This document shows, one piece after another, positions 1-6,111 of a stretch of DNA of 11,448 nt. The position numbers and the translations under genes were made by a program. The stretch spans positions 1 through 11,448 of the forward strand of contig JBIQJM010000102.1 in assembly GCA_044507525.1 (NCBI GenBank), in the 5' to 3' direction. Position 1 is the stretch's first letter. Each line of letters begins with the position of its first letter. Source of the stretch: Zeimonas sp044507525 (lineage in GTDB: Bacteria; Pseudomonadota; Gammaproteobacteria; Burkholderiales; Burkholderiaceae_E). The notes under the pieces were generated by a model. That model had not been told where the DNA came from. It saw only the letters and a list, made by a program, of their open reading frames with translations, and did no database searches.

Positions 1-34
1 GCGCAGGAGCTACATACGTCCGACCAGCGAGCGC

Positions 35-1201
35 CTACAGCATCGCCGCCACGTGCCGCGCGATCACCTGCTCCTCGTCGGTCGGCACCACCCACACGCC
101 TACCGACGAGTCGGATGCGTGCAAGCGCGGGCCGTGCGCGCGGTTCAGCGCTGCGTCCAGCCGCACGCCCATCCAGCCGAGCAGCGCAACGATTTCGCGA
201 CGCACGCGCTCGCTGTTCTCGCCGACGCCTGCGGTGAAGACGATCGCGTCGCAACCGCCGATCGCCACCGCCGTGGCGGCGATCTCCTGCGCCGCGCGCT
301 GGCAGTACATCGCGATCGCGAAGCCCGCGCGCGGATCGTCGCTCGCTTCGAGGACGCGCATGTCGCCCGACAGCTCCGACAGCCCCAGCAGGCCCGATTC
401 GCGGTACAGCGCGCGGCTCAGCTCGTCCACGTCGACGTGCAGCTGCTGCTGCAGGTAGAGGACGACGCCCGGATCGAGACTGCCGGGGCGCGTGCTCATC
501 ACCAGTCCGTCGAGGGTGCTCAGCCCCATCGACGTGCGCACCGAACGGCGCTCGCGCATCCCGCACACGCTCGCTCCGCTGCCCAGGTGCGCGACGACGA
601 CGCGTGCGTCGGCGGCCGGCCCCAGCAGCGACGGCAATTGCTGCGCGATCGACTCGAAGGACAAGCCGTGAAATCCGTAGCGCCGGGCGCCGCGCGCGCG
701 CCACGACGCCGGCAGCGGCATCGTCGTGTGCAGCACGGGCTGCGTGGAATGGAAGGACGTATCGAAACAGGCAACCTGCAGCGCACGCGGCGCGAGCGCC
801 TGCATCGCGCGCACGCCGTCGACGCCGAATCCCTGGTGCAGCGGCGCGAGCGGCGTGAGCGACTCGATCAGGGCGAGCACCTTCGCGTCGATGCGCGCCG
901 GCCGCAGCAGCGCCTGGCCGCCGTGCGCGATGCGATGTCCGATCGCCTCGACGGCGCCGTGCGCGCCGGCCTCGCCGATCCGCTGCAATACGGCCTCGAG
1001 CGCGCCGCGCGCGTCGGTGCTCGCCGGCAGCGCACGCTCGTCGCGCGAGCCGTCGGCGGCACGCCACGAGAGGACGGGCGCGTCGGGCAGGCCCGAGACC
1101 TGGCCGCGCAGCTTCTCGACCACTTCCTGCCGGCCTGCGCCGCGGGAGTAGGAGGCGAACTTGATGCTCGACGATCCGCTGTTCAGCACGAGGATCGTCA
1201 T
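35..1201 (-). CDS. ackA: Acetate kinase
   Basis: Cytoplasmic kinase that interconverts acetate plus ATP and acetyl phosphate plus ADP, the last step of the Pta-AckA acetate pathway. The 388-residue product is close to the usual length of about 400. The N-terminal phosphate-binding stretch LVLNSGSSSIKF (residues 4-15) is intact. Further family signatures are GHRIAHGG (88-95, with the conserved Arg90), FDTSFH (146-151, Asp147), RRYGFHGLS (173-181, His178), the nucleotide loop HLGSGAS (205-211), RTSMG (222-226), AGVGENS (323-329) and the C-terminal PTDEEQVIAR. The frame stays open upstream to 1303, but those residues lie inside iclR and look unlike AckA, so the ATG at 1201 was chosen. The gene starts 4 bp after the iclR stop and is probably translated from the same message. 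No phosphate acetyltransferase gene is visible; it could lie beyond the left edge. The segment STRPGSLDPG (236-245) differs slightly from the common GTRxGxxDP form, which I take as subfamily variation. Confidence 0.96.
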   Translation of the reverse strand: MTILVLNSGSSSIKFASYSRGAGRQEVVEKLRGQVSGLPDAPVLSWRAADGSRDERALPASTDARGALEAVLQRIGEAGAHGAVEAIGHRIAHGGQALLRPARIDAKVLALIESLTPLAPLHQGFGVDGVRAMQALAPRALQVACFDTSFHSTQPVLHTTMPLPASWRARGARRYGFHGLSFESIAQQLPSLLGPAADARVVVAHLGSGASVCGMRERRSVRTSMGLSTLDGLVMSTRPGSLDPGVVLYLQQQLHVDVDELSRALYRESGLLGLSELSGDMRVLEASDDPRAGFAIAMYCQRAAQEIAATAVAIGGCDAIVFTAGVGENSERVRREIVALLGWMGVRLDAALNRAHGPRLHASDSSVGVWVVPTDEEQVIARHVAAML

Positions 1202-1205
1202 CGCG

Positions 1206-2027
1206 TCACCAGTCGATCGTCTTCGCCATGTCCGCTGCGGCGCTGCGCATCGCCGGAAGGAACTCCAGCGCGTCGTCGAGGCTGATTCGCGACACCGGTG
1301 CATGCAGCGACAGCGCGGCGACGACGCGGCCCTCGGCGTCGACCACCGGCACCGCCAGGCAGCGTACGCCGGGCAGGTACTCCTCGTTGTCGACGGCGTA
1401 GCCGAGTCGCTGCACGCGCTCGATCTCGGCTTCGAGCCGCGCCGGGTCGTCGAGCGTGTGCGCCGTGTGCCGTATCAGCGGACACTGGCGGATCAGCCGC
1501 TCGCGCGATCGGCGCGACATCGCGCCGAGGAAGAGCTTGCCGCTGGCCGACGCGCACAACGGGATGCACGAGCCGGCCGACAGCGAAACGCGCAGCGGCC
1601 AGTCGGCCTCGACGCGGTCGAGGAAGACCACCGAATGGCCGTCCGGTATCGACAGGTTGCACGTCTCGCCGGTCTGCTCGACGAGTTCCTCGAGGATCGC
1701 GCGGCGCGGCGCGCACGTCGGCGAATTCAGCAGCACCGAGCCCGACAGCCTCGCCAGTCGGCGACCGCAGCGGTAGCGCTTGCTGCCCGGTTCGCGCGCG
1801 ACCAGGCCCGCGTACTCGAGGGTGGAAAGGATGCGGAACACCGTCGGCTTGGGCAGGCCGAGTGCACGGCACAGGTCGGCCAGGTGCGGCGGTACCTCGC
1901 TTTCGGCGATCGTTTCCATGACGCGGATCGCGCGCAGGATCGCCGATCCGGCGGGAACCTCGGCGGGCTTGTGCGACAGGCCGGGAGACGACTCGTCGAG
2001 GGCCGAGACGATTTGCGGATTTCTCAT
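1206..2027 (-). CDS. IclR-family transcriptional regulator
   Basis: DNA-binding regulator of the IclR family, whose members usually repress or activate an adjacent catabolic operon in response to a small organic acid or aromatic ligand. The 273-residue product has an N-terminal winged helix-turn-helix (about residues 27-90; recognition region LGLPKPTVFRILSTLEYAGL at 56-75) and a C-terminal effector-binding domain. The latter includes the typical CASASGKLFLGAM, an EIERVQRLGYAVDNEEY segment and GVRCLAVPVVDAEGRVVAALS-like sequence. The ATG at 2027 was preferred over an in-frame ATG at 2084, because the longer form would overlap the start of the divergent stress-protein gene and adds residues unlike the family. 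No good Shine-Dalgarno sequence precedes 2027. The gene lies 4 bp upstream of ackA, so acetate kinase is the most likely target along with itself. The inducer cannot be read from the sequence. Confidence 0.93.
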   Translation of the reverse strand: MRNPQIVSALDESSPGLSHKPAEVPAGSAILRAIRVMETIAESEVPPHLADLCRALGLPKPTVFRILSTLEYAGLVAREPGSKRYRCGRRLARLSGSVLLNSPTCAPRRAILEELVEQTGETCNLSIPDGHSVVFLDRVEADWPLRVSLSAGSCIPLCASASGKLFLGAMSRRSRERLIRQCPLIRHTAHTLDDPARLEAEIERVQRLGYAVDNEEYLPGVRCLAVPVVDAEGRVVAALSLHAPVSRISLDDALEFLPAMRSAAADMAKTIDW

Positions 2028-2082
2028 GGCCACGCCATTATGCAGAAAACAGGACGGACCATTCCCCCTCAAAGAGGCTGAC
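2028..2082. promoter_or_regulatory. Divergent intergenic region between iclR and usp
   Basis: These 55 bp must hold the 5' signals for both the minus-strand iclR-ackA pair and the plus-strand usp-ecsC-pqqU cluster. On the plus side there is a good Shine-Dalgarno AGAGG at 2073-2077, 5 bp before the usp ATG. It is partly enclosed in a small potential hairpin (CCTC 2067-2070, GAGG 2074-2077). On the minus side, CATAAT (2042 to 2037) resembles a -10 box but lies so close to the iclR ATG that the transcript would be almost leaderless; no matching -35 is visible. An inverted repeat ATGGC-CAC-GCCAT at 2026-2038 covers the iclR start codon and could be an operator, but it is short. The function of these elements is inferred. 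Confidence 0.4.
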
Positions 2083-2895
2083 ATGTACGAGCGAATTCTG
2101 GTACCCGTCGACGGCTCGCCCTTCTCGGAGGAGGTGCTCCCCTACGCTCGCTGCGTCGCTCGTGCCACCGGTGCGAAGCTCGCGCTGCTGCGGGTCGCCG
2201 AGCGCGACTCCGAGCAGGACGAAGCCTCGCGGCAGCTGCAGTCGCTCGCCCAGGGGCTGCAGGCCGACGTGCGCACCGTCGTCGGCCGCGGCAACGTCGC
2301 GGCGTCGATCCTCGAGGAAGCGGCCCGCGTACCCGGCACGCTGGTGGCGATGACCACGCACGGGCGCAGCGGAATCGCCGAAGCCATCCTCGGCAGCGTC
2401 GCGCACGACGTCGTGCGCACCGGGCGCGACCCCGTGCTCGTCTACCGCCCGAAGGGCGGCTCGCAGCAGGCACGCAACGATGCGGCCGAGATCAACACCG
2501 TGATGCTGCCGATCGACGGCACCGGTCGTTCCGAATGGATGGAGCAGCAGGCCGCCGAATGGGCCCGCATGCTGAAGGCGCGACTGCTCGTGGTGCAGGT
2601 GATCTCCCCCGACGCCCGGCCCGATCCGCAGGTCCCGGCGAACGACGCACTCGAGAGCTCGTACGTCCGTTCGCACGCGGTCGAACTCGGCCGCCGCTAC
2701 GGCATCGAGGCGAACTGGGAGGTGCTGCACGGCGATCCGGTCGACGCGATGGCGCGTTTCATCGACGGTCGGCGCGACATCCTCATCGTCATGGCCACGC
2801 GCGGGCACGCAGGCTTGCAGGCGGCGGTGCTCGGCAGCGTCACGGCAGGGCTGCTGCGCGAGGGCGACGTTCCGATCGTCGTCCGCATGCCGTAG
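2083..2895 (+). CDS. Universal stress protein, tandem two-domain (UspA family)
   Basis: A 270-residue cytoplasmic protein built of two UspA domains in tandem, about residues 1-123 and 138-270. Both begin with the characteristic strand (ERILVPVDGS at 3-12; TVMLPIDGT at 139-147). Both carry the ATP-binding-type glycine motif: HGRSGIAEAILGSV at 93-106 and RGHAGLQAAVLGSV at 240-253, matching G-x2-G-x9-G(S/T). Both domains may therefore bind ATP, forming an internal pseudo-dimer. The start is well defined by AGAGG 5 bp upstream. Family members are induced by starvation, oxygen limitation or oxidative stress, but their direct biochemical role is often unknown. It is first in a plus-strand cluster, 23 bp ahead of the EcsC-family gene, and divergent from iclR-ackA. 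Identity as a Usp is certain; the specific role is not. Confidence 0.94.
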   Translation: MYERILVPVDGSPFSEEVLPYARCVARATGAKLALLRVAERDSEQDEASRQLQSLAQGLQADVRTVVGRGNVAASILEEAARVPGTLVAMTTHGRSGIAEAILGSVAHDVVRTGRDPVLVYRPKGGSQQARNDAAEINTVMLPIDGTGRSEWMEQQAAEWARMLKARLLVVQVISPDARPDPQVPANDALESSYVRSHAVELGRRYGIEANWEVLHGDPVDAMARFIDGRRDILIVMATRGHAGLQAAVLGSVTAGLLREGDVPIVVRMP

Positions 2896-2918
2896 CTGCA
2901 CGGCCTTCGCGGCGAGCC

Positions 2919-3737
2919 ATGAAGTTCGACGCGGCCGACCTCCACAAGCTCGAGCAGGCCCGTGCGCTGCTCGAGCGACCCGGCCTGGCGGTACGCCTGA
3001 GCGACCTGCTCGGCGGACCGATCGAACGTACCGTCGAGATGCTGCCGCCGTCGATCCGCAAGCGGCTCGGCATCATCACGCATCACGCGCTGCAGCGCTC
3101 GGTGGACGCGGCGGCGCGCACGCTCGAGCCCGGCCGGCGCGAAGCGAGTCCCCGCCTGCACAAGCTGCTCGGCTCGGTGAGCGGCGGAGCGGGCGGCGCG
3201 CTCGGCCTCGCCGGCCTGTCGATCGAGATTCCGCTGTCGACGGTACTGATCATGCGCTCGATCCTCGACGTGGCGCGCGCGGAGGGCGAAGACCCGACCT
3301 CCGTCGACACGCGCATGGCGGCGCTGGAGGTGTTCGCGCTGGGCGGAGACTCGCCGCACGACGACGCCGCCGAGTCGGGGTACTACGCGGTCCGCGCGGT
3401 GCTCGCGCGCGCCGTCAGCGACGCGTCGCGCCACGTCGCGCAGCGCGGCGTCACGCAGGAAGGTGCGCCGGCGATGGTGCGCCTGATCGCCATGGTGGCC
3501 GCACGCTACAAGATCCAGCTCACGCAGAAGGCCGCCGGCATGCTCGTTCCCGGCGTCGGCGCCGCCGCAGGAGCGGGCATCAACCTGCTCTTCATGGATC
3601 ACTACCAGACGATGAGCCGCGGACACTTCGCCGTTCGCACGCTCGAACGCCGCTACGGCCCCGATGCCGTGCGACGCGCCTGGCGCATGCGCACGCACGC
3701 TTTCGATCGCGCATCCGTCATCGACGAAGCGGCATGA
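2919..3737 (+). CDS. EcsC-family protein (function unknown)
   Basis: A 272-residue protein that I assign to the EcsC family, named after a Bacillus subtilis protein encoded with the EcsAB ABC transporter. The biochemical function of the family is unknown. The signature section is the glycine-rich hydrophobic stretch LLGSVSGGAGGALGLAGLS (83-101), followed by the conserved EIPLSTVLIMRSILDVAR (103-120) and a LEVFALGG segment (136-143). A second glycine/alanine-rich hydrophobic stretch, MLVPGVGAAAGAGINLLF (208-225), precedes a conserved basic region (MDHYQTMSRGHFAVRTLERR, 226-245). The two hydrophobic parts could be membrane-associated, but there is no signal peptide. The ATG at 2919 was chosen because the upstream extension of this frame overlaps usp. 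The stop codon overlaps the start of the receptor gene as ATGA (3734-3737), implying translational coupling and perhaps a shared role at the envelope. Confidence 0.82.
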   Translation: MKFDAADLHKLEQARALLERPGLAVRLSDLLGGPIERTVEMLPPSIRKRLGIITHHALQRSVDAAARTLEPGRREASPRLHKLLGSVSGGAGGALGLAGLSIEIPLSTVLIMRSILDVARAEGEDPTSVDTRMAALEVFALGGDSPHDDAAESGYYAVRAVLARAVSDASRHVAQRGVTQEGAPAMVRLIAMVAARYKIQLTQKAAGMLVPGVGAAAGAGINLLFMDHYQTMSRGHFAVRTLERRYGPDAVRRAWRMRTHAFDRASVIDEAA

Positions 3738-5815
3738 CCCGCCCCGCGGTCGCCGGCTCCGTCGCCGGCTCCGTCGCCTGCGCCCTGGGCTGCGCGTTCG
3801 CCCCCGCGGCCTCGATCGCCCAGGCGCTCGATCCGGTCACGGTCACCGCCACGCGCAGCGCCCAGCGCAGCTTCGACGCACCCGCTTCGATCGACGTCGT
3901 CGGCGTCGACGGAATCCGCACGCAACGCCCCGGCGTGAACCTGTCCGAAGCACTCGGCAGCGTTCCCGGCATCCGCGTGCAGAACCGCGAGAACTTCGCG
4001 CAGGACCTGCAGCTTTCCTCGCGCGGCTTCGGCGCGCGCGCGAGCTTCGGCGTGCGCGGCGTGCGTCTCGTGCAGGACGGCGTTCCGCTCACGATGCCCG
4101 ACGGCCAGGGGCAGACGGGGCTCTTCGACCTCGACAGCGCCGAGCGCATCGAGGTGCTGCGCGGCCCCTTCGCCGCGCTGTACGGCAATTCGTCGGGCGG
4201 TGTCGTCACGGTGTTCACCGAGGATCCGCCGGCACGCCCGACGCTCGGCGTGGGCGCGCACGCGGGCAGCTTCGGCACGCGCAAGCTCGGCGTCGAGCTC
4301 GGGACGAGCTTCGGCGCGCTGGGGCTGCGCGCCGATGCATCGCGCTTTCGCACCGACGGCTGGCGCGACCACAGCCGGACGCGACGCGACCTCGCGAACG
4401 CGCGCCTCGTGTGGTCCGACGACCGGAACCGCTTCTCGCTGAGCGCGATCGCGCTCGACCAGCCGGACACGCTCGATCCGCTCGGACTGACGCGCGCGCA
4501 GCTCGCGCAAGACCCCCGCCAGGCCGGCAACGGCGCGCTCGCCTTCGACACGCGCAAGAGCGTCGATCACCGGCAGATCGGCGCCGACTGGGAGCGGCGG
4601 GTCGGCGACGATGCCACGCTGCGCGTGCGCGCCTACGGCGGCGAGCGCGCGCTGCGCCAGTTCCTCGCGTTCAGCGGCTCCGCGCCCGGATCCTCCGGCG
4701 GCGTCGTCGACCTCGACCGCGGATTCGGCGGACTGAACCTGCAGTGGACGACGAGCGTCCGCACCGGAGAGGGACGCATCGACGCGACCGTCGGCGTCGA
4801 CTACGACCGGATGAACGAGCGCCGCAAGGGCTTCGTCAACGCCGGCGGCATCGCGGGCGAGCTGCGACGCAACGAATCCGACACCGTGCGCAGCTTCGAC
4901 CAGTACGCGCTCGTCGAGTGGTGGGTCACGCCGCAGTGGAAGCTCGCCGGCGGCGCGCGTCGCTCGAGCGTGCGCTTCTCGGTGCGCGACGACTTCGTCG
5001 ACGCGACGAATCCCGACGATTCCGGCTCGCGCGAGTACGGCGCGACCAGCCCGGTGATCGGCGTGGTCTACGCGCTGTCGGACTCCATCAACCTGCACGC
5101 CTCGGTCGGCCGCGGCTTCGAGACGCCGACGTTCAGCGAGCTCGCCTACCGGCCCGACGGCAGCCCGGGGCTGAACTTCGCGCTCGAGGCCAGCCGCAGC
5201 ACGAACTACGAGATCGGGTTGAAGTGGCGAGCGGCCGCGCGCACGCAGCTGAACCTCGCGCTGTTTCGCACCGACACGCGCGACGACATCGTTCCGGACG
5301 CCAACGTCGGCGGCCGGACGACCTTCCGCAACGCGGCACGCACGGCGCGACGCGGCGTCGAGCTCGGCGTCGAGTCGGTGCTGGGCGGCGGCTTCTCGGC
5401 CTCGCTCGCGTGGACGTGGATGCAGGCGGAGTTCCGCGACTATCGGGCGCTCGACGGAACGGTGCTGTCGGGCAACCGCCTGCCGGGCGTGCCGAAGGCG
5501 TCGCTGTTCGCCGAGGCGCTGTGGCGCCACGCGGCGAGCGGCTTCCTCGCGGGCATCGAGGCGGCCTGGAGCGGCAGGGTCGCCGTCGACGACGCGAACT
5601 CCGAGCACGCCGCCTCGTACGCGGTCGCGAACCTGCGCGCCGGCTTCACCCGGAACGCAGGCGGCTGGCGCATCGAACCCTTCGTGCGCGTCGACAACGT
5701 CTTCGATCGGCGCTACGCCGGCTCGGTGATCGTCAACGCGGCCGGCGGGCGCTATTACGAATCGGCGCCCGAGCGCAACTTCCACGTCGGGATCCGGGCG
5801 CAGGCGACGTTCTGA
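3734..5815 (+). CDS. pqqU: TonB-dependent outer-membrane receptor, PqqU/YncD-like (probable PQQ uptake)
   Basis: A 693-residue TonB-dependent receptor. It has an N-terminal signal sequence ending around Ala31 (AQA), a TonB-box-like DPVTVTAT at 33-40, a plug domain to about residue 160 and a 22-stranded-type barrel ending in a terminal Phe. From memory it matches E. coli PqqU (YncD, 700 residues) along its length: VQNRENFAQDLQLS (82-95), DGVPLTMPDGQGQT (115-128), EVLRGPFAALYGNSSGGV (140-157), GRGFETPT (459-466) and GSVIVN followed by GRYYE and P-x-RN (663-682). PqqU imports pyrroloquinoline quinone across the outer membrane with TonB-ExbBD energy, supplying the cofactor for periplasmic quinoprotein dehydrogenases. 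Substrate identity here is inferred from that similarity; I have not checked ligand residues. Translation is coupled to ecsC by ATGA overlap. The signal peptide is odd in containing a VAGS repeat, two Cys and only one early Arg. Confidence 0.85.
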   Translation: MTRPAVAGSVAGSVACALGCAFAPAASIAQALDPVTVTATRSAQRSFDAPASIDVVGVDGIRTQRPGVNLSEALGSVPGIRVQNRENFAQDLQLSSRGFGARASFGVRGVRLVQDGVPLTMPDGQGQTGLFDLDSAERIEVLRGPFAALYGNSSGGVVTVFTEDPPARPTLGVGAHAGSFGTRKLGVELGTSFGALGLRADASRFRTDGWRDHSRTRRDLANARLVWSDDRNRFSLSAIALDQPDTLDPLGLTRAQLAQDPRQAGNGALAFDTRKSVDHRQIGADWERRVGDDATLRVRAYGGERALRQFLAFSGSAPGSSGGVVDLDRGFGGLNLQWTTSVRTGEGRIDATVGVDYDRMNERRKGFVNAGGIAGELRRNESDTVRSFDQYALVEWWVTPQWKLAGGARRSSVRFSVRDDFVDATNPDDSGSREYGATSPVIGVVYALSDSINLHASVGRGFETPTFSELAYRPDGSPGLNFALEASRSTNYEIGLKWRAAARTQLNLALFRTDTRDDIVPDANVGGRTTFRNAARTARRGVELGVESVLGGGFSASLAWTWMQAEFRDYRALDGTVLSGNRLPGVPKASLFAEALWRHAASGFLAGIEAAWSGRVAVDDANSEHAASYAVANLRAGFTRNAGGWRIEPFVRVDNVFDRRYAGSVIVNAAGGRYYESAPERNFHVGIRAQATF
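3749..3784 (+). repeat. Short tandem repeat within the receptor signal peptide
   Basis: Two perfect 12-bp copies of GTCGCCGGCTCC (3749-3760, 3761-3772) are followed by a degenerate third copy (3773-3784, GTCGCCTGCGCC). Being a multiple of three, the repeat stays in frame and encodes VAGS-VAGS-VACA in the hydrophobic core of the PqqU-like signal peptide. A change in copy number would lengthen or shorten that core without a frameshift. Confidence 0.8.
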
Positions 5816-5822
5816 AACCCGG

Positions 5823-5850
5823 GCCGGGCTGCCGCAAGCCGCCGCCCGGC
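5823..5850 (+). other. GC-rich inverted repeat after the receptor gene
   Basis: GCCGGGC (5823-5829) can pair with GCCCGGC (5844-5850) around a 14-base loop, starting 7 bp after the receptor stop. No run of T follows, so it is at best a weak or factor-assisted terminator, or an RNA 3'-end stabiliser. The downstream sequence looks like a promoter, which would fit an operon boundary here. Confidence 0.3.
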
Positions 5851-5859
5851 TGCTATGCT
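5851..5859 (+). promoter_or_regulatory. Possible extended -10 promoter upstream of the small membrane ORF
   Basis: TGCTATGCT fits an extended sigma-70 -10 element (TG, one base, then TATGCT, four of six consensus bases) and stands out as AT-richer in a very GC-rich stretch. No convincing -35 hexamer is present at 16-18 bp. Initiation would fall near 5866, some 36 bases before the GTG at 5902. It could also feed leuS. Confidence 0.35.
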
Positions 5860-5901
5860 CGGCGCCACACGCAACCCATCGCGCCTCGACGGCGACGCAA
5901 C

Positions 5902-6033
5902 GTGACCGGCTTCTGGATCGCAGGCATCGCAATCAATCTCGTCGCGCTCGTCGTCGTCGCCATCTGGGCGGTGCGCGCCTGGCGGGAGGGCGAGGCGCAC
6001 CGACGCGCACGCGAAGACGGCGACGATTCCTGA
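5902..6033 (+). CDS. Small single-span membrane protein, hypothetical
   Basis: I do not recognise this gene. It encodes 43 residues from a GTG start. Residues 4-26 (F-W-I-A-G to W-A-V-R-A-W) form one continuous hydrophobic helix long enough to cross the membrane. A strongly charged tail (REGEAHRRAREDGDDS) follows, suggesting a C-terminus in the cytoplasm. The clean split into one membrane helix and one hydrophilic tail, and the lack of the Arg/Pro/His-rich composition seen in out-of-frame reads here, argue for real coding. It lies 86 bp after pqqU and 78 bp before leuS. No good Shine-Dalgarno sequence precedes the GTG, and no other in-frame start is better. It may belong to neither neighbouring operon. 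An ordinary non-coding gap is the alternative. Confidence 0.5.
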   Translation: MTGFWIAGIAINLVALVVVAIWAVRAWREGEAHRRAREDGDDS

Positions 6034-6040
6034 CGCGGCA

Positions 6041-6057
6041 GGGCGGCCGATCCGCCC
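6041..6057 (+). other. Small GC hairpin between the small ORF and leuS
   Basis: GGGCGG (6041-6046) can pair with CCGCCC (6052-6057) around a 5-base loop, starting 7 bp after the small ORF stop. It is not followed by a T-run, so intrinsic termination is not supported. In DNA this GC-rich such a stem could arise by chance. Confidence 0.2.
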
Positions 6058-6066
6058 GCAGGCGCC

Positions 6067-6075
6067 GTGTACACT
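6067..6075 (+). promoter_or_regulatory. Possible leuS promoter -10 region
   Basis: TACACT at 6070-6075 matches four of six -10 consensus bases and overlaps a perfect 8-bp palindrome, GTGTACAC (6067-6074), in otherwise GC-rich sequence. No clear -35 is seen 16-18 bp upstream. Initiation near 6082 would leave a leader of about 30 bases before the leuS ATG at 6112. Confidence 0.35.
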
Positions 6076-6111
6076 CGAAGGTTTCCCCGGATTCCCCCCG
6101 CACGCTTCGCC

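Noticed and set aside
1..34. Sequence left of ackA
   Set aside because: Thirty-four bases with no recognisable gene end, hairpin or promoter; too short to interpret.
53..1285. 410-codon plus-strand frame opposite ackA
   Set aside because: The minus strand carries all acetate kinase motifs; the plus-strand product is Arg-rich and unlike any family I know.
2028..2084. Longer IclR start at 2084
   Set aside because: It would overlap the usp start codon and adds 19 residues before the usual variable N-terminus; the ATG at 2027 is more likely.
3779..3796. Possible lipobox (ALGC) in the receptor signal peptide
   Set aside because: The residues around Cys20 do not fit a canonical lipobox, and TonB-dependent receptors are not lipoproteins. 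Cleavage after AQA at 29-31 fits better.
5823..5850. Intrinsic terminator after the receptor gene
   Set aside because: The stem is only 7 bp with a 14-base loop and no T-run follows, so I list it only as an inverted repeat.
3653..5932. 759-codon open frame on the minus strand opposite the receptor gene
   Set aside because: It is antisense to a clearly conserved receptor, and its product is rich in Arg, Ala, Val and His without any recognisable domain. Long antisense frames are expected at this GC content.
6067..6111. Alternative GTG start for leuS at 6067
   Set aside because: It adds 15 residues unlike LeuRS N-termini and overlaps the putative -10 element; the family N-terminus begins at the ATG at 6112.
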